DNA of 64,000 nucleotides from Nitrospirillum amazonense (GTDB lineage Bacteria > Pseudomonadota > Alphaproteobacteria > Azospirillales > Azospirillaceae). Each line of letters starts with the position of its first letter. Position 1 is the first letter of the stretch. The position numbers were made by a program, and so were the translations under genes. Positions 17,770 to 27,455 of this stretch are shown here, one piece after another. Under the pieces are notes generated by a model. That model was given only the letters and a program-made list of their open reading frames with translations, ran no database searches and was not told the origin of the DNA. Location of the stretch: the NCBI RefSeq assembly GCF_007828045.1, contig NZ_VITN01000015.1, positions 62,001 to 126,000 on the forward strand, read 5' to 3'.

Positions 17770-18321
17770 GTGGCCATCATGAACAGCCTGACCCAAACCT
17801 CGCGGGACGCGCAGTTCGTCACGCTCGGCATCGAGCGCGAGATCTACGCCGTTCCGGTCGAAGCGGTGGTGGAAATCCTGGACATGCGGCCGGTGTTCCG
17901 CATCCCGGAAACCCCGCCCTACCTTGTCGGCCTGATCGACGTCCGGGGCCGGGGCGTGCCGGTGATCGACCTGCGGCTGAAGCTGGGCCTGTCGCCCGGC
18001 ATCCCCTCGGAACACACCCGCATCCTGGTGCTGCATGTCCCGATCAACGGGCGGGACATCGCCCTGGGCCTGATCGCGGACCGGGTGTTCGAAGTCCTGC
18101 CGCTGGACCTGCGCCAACTGGAGGGGCCTCCGGACATCGGGGTGTCGTGGCGGTCCGACTATATCCGGGGCGTGGGCCGCCGCGGCGACGGCTTCGTCAT
18201 CGTCTTCGACCTGACGACGCTGTTCACCGCCGAGGAGGCGTCGGTCATCGGGCGCAAGGCCCCGCCGGACCTGGCGGCCAGCGCCGCCGCCCCGCCGCTG
18301 CCGGCGGCCGCCACCCTTTAA
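17770..18321 (+). CDS. cheW: CheW coupling protein (second copy)
   Basis: A 183-residue CheW-domain protein with the family segments [45 protein letters not shown] and [14 protein letters not shown]. The Ala/Pro-rich C-terminal tail extends about 20 residues past the domain. The start is either the GTG at 17770 (GAGG four bases upstream) or the ATG at 17779; the longer form is listed. It lies 6 bp after the first MCP gene and 29 bp before the second. It is clearly diverged from the first CheW, so it is not a recent duplicate, unlike the adjacent receptor modules. Confidence 0.92.
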   Translation: MAIMNSLTQTSRDAQFVTLGIEREIYAVPVEAVVEILDMRPVFRIPETPPYLVGLIDVRGRGVPVIDLRLKLGLSPGIPSEHTRILVLHVPINGRDIALGLIADRVFEVLPLDLRQLEGPPDIGVSWRSDYIRGVGRRGDGFVIVFDLTTLFTAEEASVIGRKAPPDLAASAAAPPLPAAATL

Positions 18322-18350
18322 GACAATTCGACGATCAAGGAACCTTCGCG

Positions 18351-20306
18351 ATGCGCATGACCATCAAGCTGAAACTGGGGCTGACCTTCGCGGTTATCGT
18401 CGCGTTGTCGACCACCAGCGCCGTCCTGGGCATACAGAAATTGGCCGCCCTGGATGAAAGCCTGCACCACATGGTCCAGGGGCCGATGCAGCAGATCAAG
18501 GTGGCCCAGGATCTCTACACCGATCTCATGACCGTGACGCGGTCGGAGAAGAGCCTGCTGTTGGCGGACAGCAAGGAGCTGGTGAGCCAGTACGAGGCGC
18601 GCATCACCAAGGAACAGCAGGCCCTGGAGGCCGACCGCGCCAAGCTGGACTCCCTCACCAGCGGTGAAAGCAATAAGAAGGTGGCGGCCTTCACCGCCGT
18701 TTGGAAACAATTCCTGCCCATCCAGAACCGGGTCATCGCCCTGGCAAAAAGCGAGCAGCGGGACGAGGCCGTGCGCCTGTCCCGCGTCGAGGGACGGCAG
18801 GTGCTGGACAGCGCCGACGCGGCGCTGGACGAAGTGGTGGCCCTGGCCCAGGCGAACATGACGCAGACGGAGGCCGCCGCCAGCGCCCAGTATGACGCCG
18901 CGCGGACGGTACTGACCGCCACGGTCGCCGTCTCTCTCCTGATCGCGCTGGCCGCCGCGACCTGGATCCTGGTCAGCATCAGCCGTGGGCTGCAGGGCGC
19001 CATCCGCCTGGCCAACGGCGTCGCGCGCGGCGATCTGGACCAATCGCTGGCCGTCAGGTCCGATGACGAGATCCGGGATATGGTGAACGCCCTGAACACC
19101 ATGATGCACAATTTGCGGGCGACGGCGGGCATCGCCGACACGGTGGCCAACGGCGACCTGACGGTGGAGGCCAAACCCCTGTCCGACAAGGATACGCTGG
19201 GCATCGCGCTGAAGCGCATGATCGCCAACCTGCGGGCCACGGCGCAGGTGGCCGACACGGTCGCCGACGGCAACCTGACGGTGGAGGCCAAGCCCCTGTC
19301 CGACAAGGATGTCCTGGGCCTGGCGCTGCAGCGCATGGTCGAGAAGCTTCGGGATGTCGTGGGCGAGGCGACGTCGGCCTCGGACAACGTATCGTCGGGC
19401 AGCCAGGAGCTGTCGGCGACGGCGGAGGAGCTGTCGCAAGGGGCGACGGAGCAGGCGTCGGCGGCGGAAGAGGCGTCGGCGTCGATGGAGCAGATGGCGG
19501 CGAACATCAAGCAGAACGCGGACAACGCCAGCCAGACGGAAAAGATCGCGCGGCAGTCCGCGGCGGATGCGCAGACGAGCGGCGAGGCGGTGACGCGGGC
19601 GGTGCAGGCCATGCGGACCATCGCGGAGAAGATCACAATCGTGCAGGAGATCGCGCGCCAGACGGACCTGCTGGCCCTGAACGCGGCCGTGGAGGCGGCG
19701 CGGGCGGGCGAGCACGGCCGGGGCTTCGCCGTGGTGGCGTCGGAGGTGCGCAAGCTGGCGGAGCGCAGCCAGACGGCGGCGGCGGAGATCAGCACCATGT
19801 CGTCGCAGACGGTGCAGGCGGCGCAGGAGGCGGGCGAGATGCTGACGCGCCTGGTGCCGGACATCAAGAAGACGGCGGAGCTGGTGGCGGAGATCAGCGC
19901 CGCCTGCCGGGAGCAGGACATCGGCGGGGAGCAGATCAACCAGGCGATCCAGCAGCTGGACAAGGTGACGCAGCAGAACGCCAGCGCGTCGGAACAGATG
20001 TCGGCGACGTCGGAGGAGCTGGCGGCGCAGTCGGAGCAGTTGCAGGCCAGCATCGCCTACTTCCGGGTGGATGGGGCGGCCTCCGCACCGGCCGCGCGCC
20101 GGCCGTCGCGGCCGGTGGCCAGCGCCGCCAAGCCGGCCCCCTCCCCGACCCGCCCTGCGAGCCCGCGGGCCGCGAACGGGCACAATGGCCGCGCGGCGCC
20201 CGCAGCCGTGCGCGTCGGGGCCGGTCGCAAGGCCGCCACCGGCTTCGCCTTGGACCTGACCAACGGCGCCGGCGATGCCCGCGACGCCGAATTCGAGAAG
20301 TACTGA
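18351..20306 (+). CDS. Methyl-accepting chemotaxis protein with tandem HAMP-like repeats
   Basis: A 651-residue membrane chemoreceptor. TM1 is near residues 8-30. A periplasmic four-helix-bundle-like sensor follows, with sequence unlike the first MCP. TM2 is [22 protein letters not shown]. The HAMP domain is followed by two tandem HAMP-like units of about 46 residues, each containing [19 protein letters not shown] or a close variant. The signalling hairpin is nearly identical in DNA to the first MCP, and the tail also ends EFEKY. Start ATG at 18351 with AAGGA upstream. The extra HAMP units suggest a longer signal-relay stalk, as in poly-HAMP receptors. Confidence 0.95.
   Translation: MRMTIKLKLGLTFAVIVALSTTSAVLGIQKLAALDESLHHMVQGPMQQIKVAQDLYTDLMTVTRSEKSLLLADSKELVSQYEARITKEQQALEADRAKLDSLTSGESNKKVAAFTAVWKQFLPIQNRVIALAKSEQRDEAVRLSRVEGRQVLDSADAALDEVVALAQANMTQTEAAASAQYDAARTVLTATVAVSLLIALAAATWILVSISRGLQGAIRLANGVARGDLDQSLAVRSDDEIRDMVNALNTMMHNLRATAGIADTVANGDLTVEAKPLSDKDTLGIALKRMIANLRATAQVADTVADGNLTVEAKPLSDKDVLGLALQRMVEKLRDVVGEATSASDNVSSGSQELSATAEELSQGATEQASAAEEASASMEQMAANIKQNADNASQTEKIARQSAADAQTSGEAVTRAVQAMRTIAEKITIVQEIARQTDLLALNAAVEAARAGEHGRGFAVVASEVRKLAERSQTAAAEISTMSSQTVQAAQEAGEMLTRLVPDIKKTAELVAEISAACREQDIGGEQINQAIQQLDKVTQQNASASEQMSATSEELAAQSEQLQASIAYFRVDGAASAPAARRPSRPVASAAKPAPSPTRPASPRAANGHNGRAAPAAVRVGAGRKAATGFALDLTNGAGDARDAEFEKY
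19334..20118 (+). repeat. 785-bp near-identical MCP signalling module, copy 2
   Basis: Second copy of the module at 16776-17560. Codon use inside both copies is dominated by GCG, TCG and ACG, while the flanking parts of the same genes prefer GCC, AGC and ACC. The module is therefore compositionally distinct from its hosts. Confidence 0.9.
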
Positions 20307-21191
20307 GTGTTGGCGGATCACGGGGAGGCGGCCTCCAGGGCGGCAGCGGCGGCTGCCGCCGACCGCCTGGGCGCGCGCGACTTTCGTCGGCTGGCCGCCT
20401 TCATCCAGGACTACAGCGGCATCAAGATGCCCGAGAGCAAGCGGACCATGGTCGAGGGCCGCCTGCGCAAGCGGGTGGTGGCGACGGGGGCGGCCGACCT
20501 GGCGGACTACTGCGCGCGCCTTTTCGACGGCGGCGGCCTGGCGGATGAGGCCATCCATCTGATTGATGTCGTCACCACCAACAAGACGGAGTTCTTCCGC
20601 GAGCAGGAGCATTTCCGCATCCTGGAAGAGGTGGCGCTGCCGGAACTGCTGGCCCGGCGCCGCGCCGGACCGTATACCAGCTTGAAAGTCTGGAGCACCG
20701 CCAGCTCGATCGGGGCCGAACCCTACACCCTCGCCATGGTCCTGGCCGATGCCAGCCAGCGTCACGGCGGCTTTCGCGTCGATATCGTCGCCACCGACAT
20801 CTCCACCCGCGTGCTGGAAACGGCGGCCACCGCCATCTATCCGGAGGAGATGATCGCCCCCGTGCCGCCGGAGATGCGCCAGCGCTACCTGCTGCGCTCC
20901 AAGGACCGGGCCCGGCGCCTGGTGCGCATCGTGCCCGAGCTGCGCCGCATGGTGCGGTTCGGCCGGCTGAACCTGATGGACGCGACATACCCGGTCGATC
21001 GCGACCTGGATGTCATTTTCTGCCGCAACATCCTGATCTACTTTGACAAGCCGACGCAGCAGGCGGTGCTGGCCCGCCTATGTGACCACCTGCGTCCCGG
21101 CGGCTACCTGTTCCTGGGGCATTCGGAATCCCTGGCGGGCTCCGGCCTGCCGATGCGTCCGCTGGGCGCCAGCGTCTTCCGGCGGGAGTGA
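20307..21191 (+). CDS. cheR: Chemotaxis protein methyltransferase CheR
   Basis: A 294-residue SAM-dependent methyltransferase that methylates glutamates of MCPs. It has the N-terminal helical CheR_N domain (FRRLAAFIQDYSGIKMPESKRTMVEGRLRKR), then the catalytic domain with TTNKTEFFRE, the SAM-binding WSTASSIGAEPYTLAM, IVATDISTRVLETA, and IFCRNILIYFD. The GTG at 20307 directly follows the TGA of the second MCP; the next codon, TTG, is an alternative start. The extreme N-terminus has an Ala run. It is followed 6 bp later by cheB, completing the adaptation pair. Confidence 0.95.
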   Translation: MLADHGEAASRAAAAAAADRLGARDFRRLAAFIQDYSGIKMPESKRTMVEGRLRKRVVATGAADLADYCARLFDGGGLADEAIHLIDVVTTNKTEFFREQEHFRILEEVALPELLARRRAGPYTSLKVWSTASSIGAEPYTLAMVLADASQRHGGFRVDIVATDISTRVLETAATAIYPEEMIAPVPPEMRQRYLLRSKDRARRLVRIVPELRRMVRFGRLNLMDATYPVDRDLDVIFCRNILIYFDKPTQQAVLARLCDHLRPGGYLFLGHSESLAGSGLPMRPLGASVFRRE

Positions 21192-21197
21192 TCCGCC

Positions 21198-22280
21198 ATG
21201 CTCCGCAAGATCCGCGTGCTGGTCATCGACGATTCCGCATCGGTCCGCCAGGTCATGACCGACATCCTGCAATCCGATCCCGAGATCGACGTGATGGCGA
21301 CGGCGTCCGACCCGTTCGTCGCCGCGCGCCGCATCCAGCAGGAGGTGCCCGACGTCATCACCCTGGATGTGGAGATGCCGCGCATGGACGGCATCACCTT
21401 CCTGCGGCGGTTGATGTCGCAGCGGCCGGTCCCGGTGGTCATTTGCTCCTCACTGGCCGAGGCCGGATCGGAAACGGCCAGCCAAGCCTGGGACGCCGGC
21501 GCCGTCGATATCATCCTGAAGCCCCGCGTGGGCACGGCCGAGTTCCTGCAGGACGCGAAGATCCGCATCTGCGATGTGGTGAAGGCGGCAGCCAGGGCCC
21601 GGCTGAAGCATGTGCCCGTGGCCCCGCGCGTGCGCGAGCCGGAACGCAAGCTGACCGCCGATGTCGTCCTGCCGCCGCCGCTGGTCCGCCACCACGCCAT
21701 GGCCCGAACCACGGAAACCGTGATCTGCATCGGCGCATCGACCGGGGGCACGGAATCCCTGCGGGTGGTGCTGGAAAGGCTGCCGGCCGCCAGCCCCGGC
21801 ATCGTGGTGGTGCAGCACATGCCGGAGAAGTTCACCGAGGCCTTCGCCCGCCGGCTGAACGGCCTGTGCGAGATGGAGGTCAAGGAGGCGGAGGACGGGG
21901 ACACGGTGATGCGTGGGCGGGTGCTGATCGCGCCCGGAAACCGCCACATGCTGCTGCAGCGCAGTGGCGCCCGCTATTACGTCTCGGTCAAGGACGGCCC
22001 CCTGGTGTCGCGCCACCGGCCGTCCGTAGACGTGCTGTTCCGGTCGGCGGCCACCCATGTCGGCCCCAATGCCGTCGGCATCCTCATGACCGGCATGGGC
22101 GACGATGGCGCGCGCGGGCTGCTGGAAATGAAGGGGGCCGGCGCCCAGACCATCGCCCAGGATGAGGCCACCTCCGTCGTCTTCGGCATGCCGCGGGAGG
22201 CCATCGCCCTGGGCGCCGCCGACAAGATCCTGCCCCTGGATCAGTTGGCCATGGAAATCATCCGGGTGGGTAACCGGTGA
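21198..22280 (+). CDS. cheB: Chemotaxis protein-glutamate methylesterase CheB
   Basis: A 360-residue two-domain protein that demethylates or deamidates MCPs when phosphorylated by CheA. The receiver domain has VIDDSAS and phospho-acceptor D57 in [10 protein letters not shown]. After a linker, the methylesterase domain shows the catalytic triad: S181 in GASTGGTE, H207 in QHMPEKF, and Asp in [11 protein letters not shown] (about residue 303). The ATG at 21198 overlaps nothing and follows cheR by 6 bp. It is the last gene of the operon; a converging gene ends 35 bp later. Confidence 0.96.
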   Translation: MLRKIRVLVIDDSASVRQVMTDILQSDPEIDVMATASDPFVAARRIQQEVPDVITLDVEMPRMDGITFLRRLMSQRPVPVVICSSLAEAGSETASQAWDAGAVDIILKPRVGTAEFLQDAKIRICDVVKAAARARLKHVPVAPRVREPERKLTADVVLPPPLVRHHAMARTTETVICIGASTGGTESLRVVLERLPAASPGIVVVQHMPEKFTEAFARRLNGLCEMEVKEAEDGDTVMRGRVLIAPGNRHMLLQRSGARYYVSVKDGPLVSRHRPSVDVLFRSAATHVGPNAVGILMTGMGDDGARGLLEMKGAGAQTIAQDEATSVVFGMPREAIALGAADKILPLDQLAMEIIRVGNR

Positions 22281-22315
22281 TCCCCATCCCGTGACGCGGG
22301 GGGGGCGGCGGTGAT

Positions 22316-23419
22316 CTACGGCCGCAGATGAAACTCGCGGCGGGCGTTGGACCAATAGATCTTGTCGATCACCGCCTTCGGCAGGCCCAAACCCTTGACC
22401 TCGGCATTCACCGCATCGATCCGCTGGCTTGCGGTGGTGGCCAGGTAGCGCCAGTCCGAGCGCCAGAAATGATCGGCCTCCGCCGCGATCCCACCCCCTT
22501 CACGGGGCGGGTTCTGGGCGCGCTCCTGCGGTGAGGGCGGGTTGTCGGTCAGGTCGGTGCCATACAGCAGCCGGTCCTGGTAGCGGATGAAGAAGGCCCG
22601 CACCTTGTCGTGGTCGCGCACCGACTGGTACTGCACATTGCTCAGGCGGGCGGCCAGATCGACCACCGCGTTGGGATGGGCGTCGAGGAACCTGGCCAGC
22701 AGATCGACATCCCATTCCAGGCTGCCCATATGTGCCCCGTCCACCGCCAGGTCGGGATGGCGTTCGATCATCCGGTCGCGCGCCGCCAGGATGGTCTCCA
22801 GGCTCGGCTGCTCGGGGTGCAGGTACATGTGGTATTCGGGGTGCTCGCGGAAATAGCTGCGGTCGTTCTCCGTCGTCATCTGGTCCAGCGGCAGCCAGCA
22901 ATTCTTCGGCTCGCCCTGATGCGCGATCAGTGGAATGTGCTTCTCCGCCAGATGGTTCATCACCGGGTCGAAACCGGGATCGTCCAGCATGATCAGCTGG
23001 CCCTGGGCGTTCCTTTCCACCATGCCGATGTTCTTCCACACCTTGACCGCCAGCGCGCCCTGGGCGAATTCGGCGTCCAGGTGGCGGATGGTGCCGGCGG
23101 CCCAGCCCTTCCCGCCATATCCCTTCATGGAAAAGGTGGTCGCGAAGTGAAAGCGCCCGGGGTCCAGCGCCGTCAGCGTGTGCGCCACCTTGGCCTGGTC
23201 GGCCAGCGGCGGGAAATCGGGATAGTCGACGTTGATCGACAGCAGCTCGAACCCGTCCTTGCGGGCGATGTCGAGGAACTCGGATCCCTGCCGGTTGGCG
23301 TGGACATGGGCGTCGAATTTGGGCACCGAGGCGAAATCCGCCTCGGTGTAGAGCAATTCGTCGGCGTCCGCCGCGAACGCGATCAGCGTCACGGCGAATG
23401 CCAGTGCAAGCTTGGACAT
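22316..23419 (-). CDS. Exported amidohydrolase_2-type metal hydrolase
   Basis: A 367-residue protein with an N-terminal signal peptide (MSKLALAFAVTLIAFAADA), so probably periplasmic. It shows the amidohydrolase TIM-barrel features FDAHVHA (HxH), the LIAHQGEP strand, DGAHMGSLEWD, and YGTDLTDN with the late metal-binding Asp. Members of this family act as hydrolases, decarboxylases or lactonases; the reaction here is unknown. It starts 9 bp after the TonB receptor and is the last gene of the minus-strand amino-sugar operon. It could process an imported sugar lactone, amide or ester. A periplasmic deacetylase role is speculative. Confidence 0.83.
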   Translation of the reverse strand: MSKLALAFAVTLIAFAADADELLYTEADFASVPKFDAHVHANRQGSEFLDIARKDGFELLSINVDYPDFPPLADQAKVAHTLTALDPGRFHFATTFSMKGYGGKGWAAGTIRHLDAEFAQGALAVKVWKNIGMVERNAQGQLIMLDDPGFDPVMNHLAEKHIPLIAHQGEPKNCWLPLDQMTTENDRSYFREHPEYHMYLHPEQPSLETILAARDRMIERHPDLAVDGAHMGSLEWDVDLLARFLDAHPNAVVDLAARLSNVQYQSVRDHDKVRAFFIRYQDRLLYGTDLTDNPPSPQERAQNPPREGGGIAAEADHFWRSDWRYLATTASQRIDAVNAEVKGLGLPKAVIDKIYWSNARREFHLRP

Positions 23420-23428
23420 GCTTCGCCC

Positions 23429-26400
23429 TCAGAATTGATAGGCCGCGCCGGCCACGAAGGTGCGGCCGTAGGCGGAATATCCGGCACCCACGCCGCTGGC
23501 GCTCTGCCCCACCGACTGGCCGGGCGCCCAGGGCAACAGCGGATTGCCGTTGAGGTAGGTGCGCGCCACCGCGTTGGTCAGGTTCTTGGCCTCCACATAA
23601 ACGTCGAAGCCATGCAGGAACTTGTAATGGACGCTGGCCGTGACCCAGTCGAAGGAGTCGGCCTTGGCCGGCCAGCCGGGCACCTCGGTGCACATCGAGC
23701 AGGCGTAGGTGTAGCCCGACGCGTGGTCCCAGGTGATGTCGCCGGACAGCCCGTCCTTGTCGTAGATCAGGCTCAGTGACGAGGTTATGGGCGGCACCGG
23801 GTCGATCGCGCCCAGCGATTTGCCGTTCTGGTCGTAGCCCTGGCTGCTGGTGGCGGTGAACTGGGCATGGATGCCGACACCCAGATCGGTCATGTGCTGC
23901 CAGGTCAGCTCGATGCCGGCGAAGGTGCTCTTGGCGCCGTTGGAGGGGGCCGTCACCGTCCACAGGAAGGGCGTGCCGGGCACGGTGCCGGGCGGGCCGC
24001 CGACATACTGCATGGTGCCAAGATCCACGTTCGTCGACACGCCTTCATAGATGTCGTCGCGGATCCGCTTGCCGAACAGGGCGACGGTGAAGGCGGCATG
24101 CGGCATGTAGTACCATTCGGCCGACAGATCCGCCTGCCAGGCCTTGATGGGGCGCAGGCCGGCGGTGCCGCCGTAGAACAGCTGGGGCTCGCCGTTGATG
24201 GCGTTGTTGGACGAGGTCGGCGCCAGTTGGTTGAGGTTGGGGCGCGACAGGGTCTGGGCCACCGCCGCACGCAGCTGCAATTCCTCCGGCATGGCCCAAT
24301 AGGCGAAATTGGCGGACGGCAGCGGGATGATGTACGAGCCGTGCGAGGTCGAGGCCTGGCCGGTGGCGTATTGCACGTTCCAGGTCTGGGTGGCGCCAAC
24401 GGCGGTCGGGGTCCATAGCGACACCGGCACGGCCGCGGCGGTGCTGGCGTCGGTTTCGGTGCGCACCACGCGCACACCGACATTGCCCGACCAGCGCGCG
24501 CCCGACATCTCCGCCTCGACATAGAAGCTGTCGGTGCGCTCCTTCACGCTATAGGAATTGTAGGGGTTTTCCTGCGGCAGGGTCTGCGAGAAGTCGAACG
24601 CCGTGTAGGGTGCTTCGCAGACGGTCGGGTAATTCTGGCAATAGAAGGGGTTGGGCTTGCCGTTCAGGCTCTTGAGGAAGTTCAGCAGCGCCGCCGAGTT
24701 GAGGCGCGGCAGGGTGGTCGGGAAGGAACCGCCGGCGCCCTGCATGAAATTGGGCGGGCTGACCATGGTGACCACGTCATAGCCCTGCGAGGCGAAGGAA
24801 TAGGGGTTGCATTGGATGGGGCAGCCGGCGGTGTTGTATAGGGTGCCGTACTGGCCCGAGCCGTTGTCCCAGTCGTTGCTGATGTCCAGGCGGCTTTTCT
24901 CGCGCCGCGTCTCCCCCCCGCCGAAGGTGAGGCGGTCGATGAAGAAGGCGTTGACGTCATAGGTGCCGTCGAGATTGATGCCGCGCACCTGGTCCTTCAC
25001 GGTGTAGCCGTTGAGACCGACATAGTGGGTCGACCAGTATTTGTTGTCGTTGAGGAAGCCGGAGTTCATCAGCGCCGTGTAGGAGCAATATCCGGCATTG
25101 GTCGAACTGGCCGTTCCCGACGGGCAGGCGCCGAGGCCAAGCTGGCTGGGCGGTATGGCGACGTTGAGGCTGGGCAGTCCGCGCACATTATCGGACATGT
25201 TCAGGATGTCCTCGGCATAGGGCGTGGCGGACACCAGGCCGGCGGTCATGAAGGTGTCCTTGCCGCCCTCGGGCCGGTCGGCGGCAGAGCGGTAGGCGTC
25301 CAGCGCCAGGGACAGCCGTGACGTGGCCTGCCACTTGGCATTCAGGCCGACCAGCGAGGTATCGACCTTGCGGGCCACGGTGTTGTTGACCATTTCCGGC
25401 TGGAAGTCGTTGACCGACACGCCGCTGATGATGCCGTTCTGATAGGTGGCGTTGCTCCAGGTCGGATTGCCGTTCTGGTCGCTGCCGTAGGGGAAGTAAT
25501 AGCTTTCGTTGTAGCCGACCTGCGGATCCTGCAGCCGGGTCCACAGGCCATCCACGGCGATCTTCAGCGTGTCGGTCGGGCGCCATTCGATGCTGCCCGA
25601 CACCGCGTCGCGCTTCTTCTCGTCATAGATGGAACCGAAGGTGATGCAGCAGGGCGTCGCCGCCAGGGCGCGCGGATTGCCGCTGCCGTCGAACGGATAG
25701 GTGTTCGGGCCGTAGATGTTCTGCTGGTAGGCGTTCAGCGAGTCCGTGCGGATATTGTTGTCCGAATGCACGGCGCCGATCAGGATTCCCCAGGTGCCGG
25801 TTGAATCGGTATCGGACAGGAAGGCCGTATATTTCTGGCCGTGCAGGGTCGACATGTCGTTGTAGTCGCCCTCGGCATGGACGCCGCCATGCAGGCCGGG
25901 ATTGTCGAAGGGGCTGGCGGTGCGCAAATTCACCGTGCCGCCGATGCTGCCCTCCAGCGCCGACGCCTGGGGCGATTTCAGTACGTCGGCGGCGGTGATG
26001 ACCTCGGACGGCAGCACGTCGAAGGCCAGGTCGCGGCCGTCGTCGTCGGTGGCCAGGACGCGGTTGTTCCAGGTGACGATGTTGTACTGCGCCCCCAGGC
26101 CCCGCACGCTGACCTTCTGCCCCTCGCCGCCGGTGGTGCGCGAAATGGTGATGCCGGGCAGATGCGCCAGTGAATCGGCGACGTCGGCGTCGGGGAAGCG
26201 CCCCAACTCGGTGGAGTTGATGGAATCAAGGACGACGGAGGCGTTCCTTTTCACCTCCAGCGACTTTTCCAGGTCGGCGCGGATGCCGGTGACCACGATC
26301 TCCTCCAACTCGCCCGTGGCGGAGGGACCATTGGCGGCACCGGAACCCGCCGATTGCGCCCAGGCCCCGCCCCCGCATCCCATCGCCAGGATCATCGGCA

Positions 26401-26452
26401 GGATCCAGGCGCTTTGCGGCGTTCTGTGGGTCGTCTTAAGACCTCTCCTCAT
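23429..26452 (-). CDS. TonB-dependent receptor (carbohydrate-type)
   Basis: A 1007-residue outer-membrane receptor. The signal peptide is followed by the TonB box LEEIVVTGIRADLEKSLEVK and the plug segment 'SINSTELGRFPDADVADSLAHLPGI'. This form is typical of the sugar-importing TonB receptors of Caulobacter/Xanthomonas type. A large barrel follows and ends in a C-terminal Phe (VAGAAYQF). The ATG at 26452 is chosen because a perfect AGGAGGT lies seven bases upstream; longer in-frame readings start inside the upstream gene. It lies downstream of sugar kinase and isomerase genes, so the ligand is probably a galactosaminide or galactoside oligosaccharide (inference). There are several Cys pairs in extracellular loops. 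Confidence 0.93.
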   Translation of the reverse strand: MRRGLKTTHRTPQSAWILPMILAMGCGGGAWAQSAGSGAANGPSATGELEEIVVTGIRADLEKSLEVKRNASVVLDSINSTELGRFPDADVADSLAHLPGITISRTTGGEGQKVSVRGLGAQYNIVTWNNRVLATDDDGRDLAFDVLPSEVITAADVLKSPQASALEGSIGGTVNLRTASPFDNPGLHGGVHAEGDYNDMSTLHGQKYTAFLSDTDSTGTWGILIGAVHSDNNIRTDSLNAYQQNIYGPNTYPFDGSGNPRALAATPCCITFGSIYDEKKRDAVSGSIEWRPTDTLKIAVDGLWTRLQDPQVGYNESYYFPYGSDQNGNPTWSNATYQNGIISGVSVNDFQPEMVNNTVARKVDTSLVGLNAKWQATSRLSLALDAYRSAADRPEGGKDTFMTAGLVSATPYAEDILNMSDNVRGLPSLNVAIPPSQLGLGACPSGTASSTNAGYCSYTALMNSGFLNDNKYWSTHYVGLNGYTVKDQVRGINLDGTYDVNAFFIDRLTFGGGETRREKSRLDISNDWDNGSGQYGTLYNTAGCPIQCNPYSFASQGYDVVTMVSPPNFMQGAGGSFPTTLPRLNSAALLNFLKSLNGKPNPFYCQNYPTVCEAPYTAFDFSQTLPQENPYNSYSVKERTDSFYVEAEMSGARWSGNVGVRVVRTETDASTAAAVPVSLWTPTAVGATQTWNVQYATGQASTSHGSYIIPLPSANFAYWAMPEELQLRAAVAQTLSRPNLNQLAPTSSNNAINGEPQLFYGGTAGLRPIKAWQADLSAEWYYMPHAAFTVALFGKRIRDDIYEGVSTNVDLGTMQYVGGPPGTVPGTPFLWTVTAPSNGAKSTFAGIELTWQHMTDLGVGIHAQFTATSSQGYDQNGKSLGAIDPVPPITSSLSLIYDKDGLSGDITWDHASGYTYACSMCTEVPGWPAKADSFDWVTASVHYKFLHGFDVYVEAKNLTNAVARTYLNGNPLLPWAPGQSVGQSASGVGAGYSAYGRTFVAGAAYQF

Positions 26453-26493
26453 TCTTTCCACCTCCTGTTCGGTCGCGGCATTCGAGGCCGCTT

Positions 26494-27455
26494 TCATTTT
26501 GATGCGAGCGTCGTCACCTGCTCGCGGCTGAAACGGATCCCGCCGGCGCGGGCGGCATAGAGTGCTGCACCGACCACGGGGGTCAGCAGCGGCGGCCGCA
26601 GGCGATAGCGATGGCCGCCGGCCTCCAGCGCCGCGGCGAAGGGGTCGAGCACCAGGGCGCCGGCGCGGAACACCCCGCCGACATACGACAGGGCCAGTTC
26701 CTCGCCCTCCGGCACGCCAAGACCCGCGCGCACGGCGTCGGCCAGACGGGCCAGCTCGCCCCCGGCGCGGATGAAGATCGCCCTGGCGGCCTCGTCACCG
26801 GCCTCTGCGGCGGCAGCCACGGCCTGCGATACCTGGGCGACAGCGCTGCGCGCGGCACCGCCCGGCGTGTTGACCAGGCCGCACAGATCGATGTCGCGGG
26901 CCAGCTGGAAGCGGGCGCGGACCAGATCGAGCAGCGGACCGGGCGGCATGCGCCCGTCGCTCATCTTCGAGAACAGGCCCAGCCCCTCGCGGCCGATCCA
27001 ATGGGCCGAGCCCTCGTCGCCGAAGACCTCGCCCCAGCCGCCGGCGCGGGCGCCACGGCCCTGGTATTCGCCGTAGGCGATCGAGCCGGTGCCGGCCGTG
27101 ATGACGATGCCGTCCTCGCACGCCAGGGCGCCCGCCCAGCCGCCGACCATGTCGTTGCCGCAGCTGTACCGGCCGCCGGCCATGGCGGCACCGGCCGCGT
27201 CCGCCAGGACGGGATCGGTGGCCGGATCCTCACCCACGGTGGGCAGGCCGAAGAAGGCGTGGCGGATGGCGGCGGGCGGCAGGCCGGCCTGGGCCAGCAC
27301 CGCGCGCACGCCATCGTTCAGCATGGCGCGCACCCCCTCGATCCCGACCTCGGGATGGTAGGAGGAACCGCCCTCGTGGCGGGCCAGCACCGCGCCCTCG
27401 GGCTGAGCAGCAGGAAGGCGGTCTTGGTGCCGCCGCCATCGACGCCGAGGAACAT
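26494..27455 (-). pseudogene. BadF/BadG-type sugar (GlcNAc/GalNAc) kinase, frameshifted near codon 19
   Basis: ATPase of the BadF/BadG/BcrA/BcrD group, related to N-acetylglucosamine kinases. The ATG at 27455 overlaps the agaS stop (TGATG) and encodes MFLGVDGGGTKTAFLLLSP, the expected phosphate-1 loop. At the C-run at 27400-27402 (minus strand CCC) the frame is lost and this reading stops after about 40 codons. The remaining ~298 residues continue in another frame, beginning AVLARHEGGSSYHPEVG and including ITAGTGS, GWGEVFGDEGSA and the C-terminal VVGAALYAARAGG. Restoring one base gives a ~319-residue normal kinase. The cause is a genuine mutation or a sequence error. A GTG-initiated product would lack the DGGGTKT loop. 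Confidence 0.8.

Noticed and set aside
13199-18117. Very long open frames on the minus strand across cheA, cheW and the first MCP
   Set aside because: They are GC-driven shadows of strongly supported plus-strand chemotaxis genes, with no recognisable domains, His/Gln/Arg-rich composition and no ribosome-binding sites.
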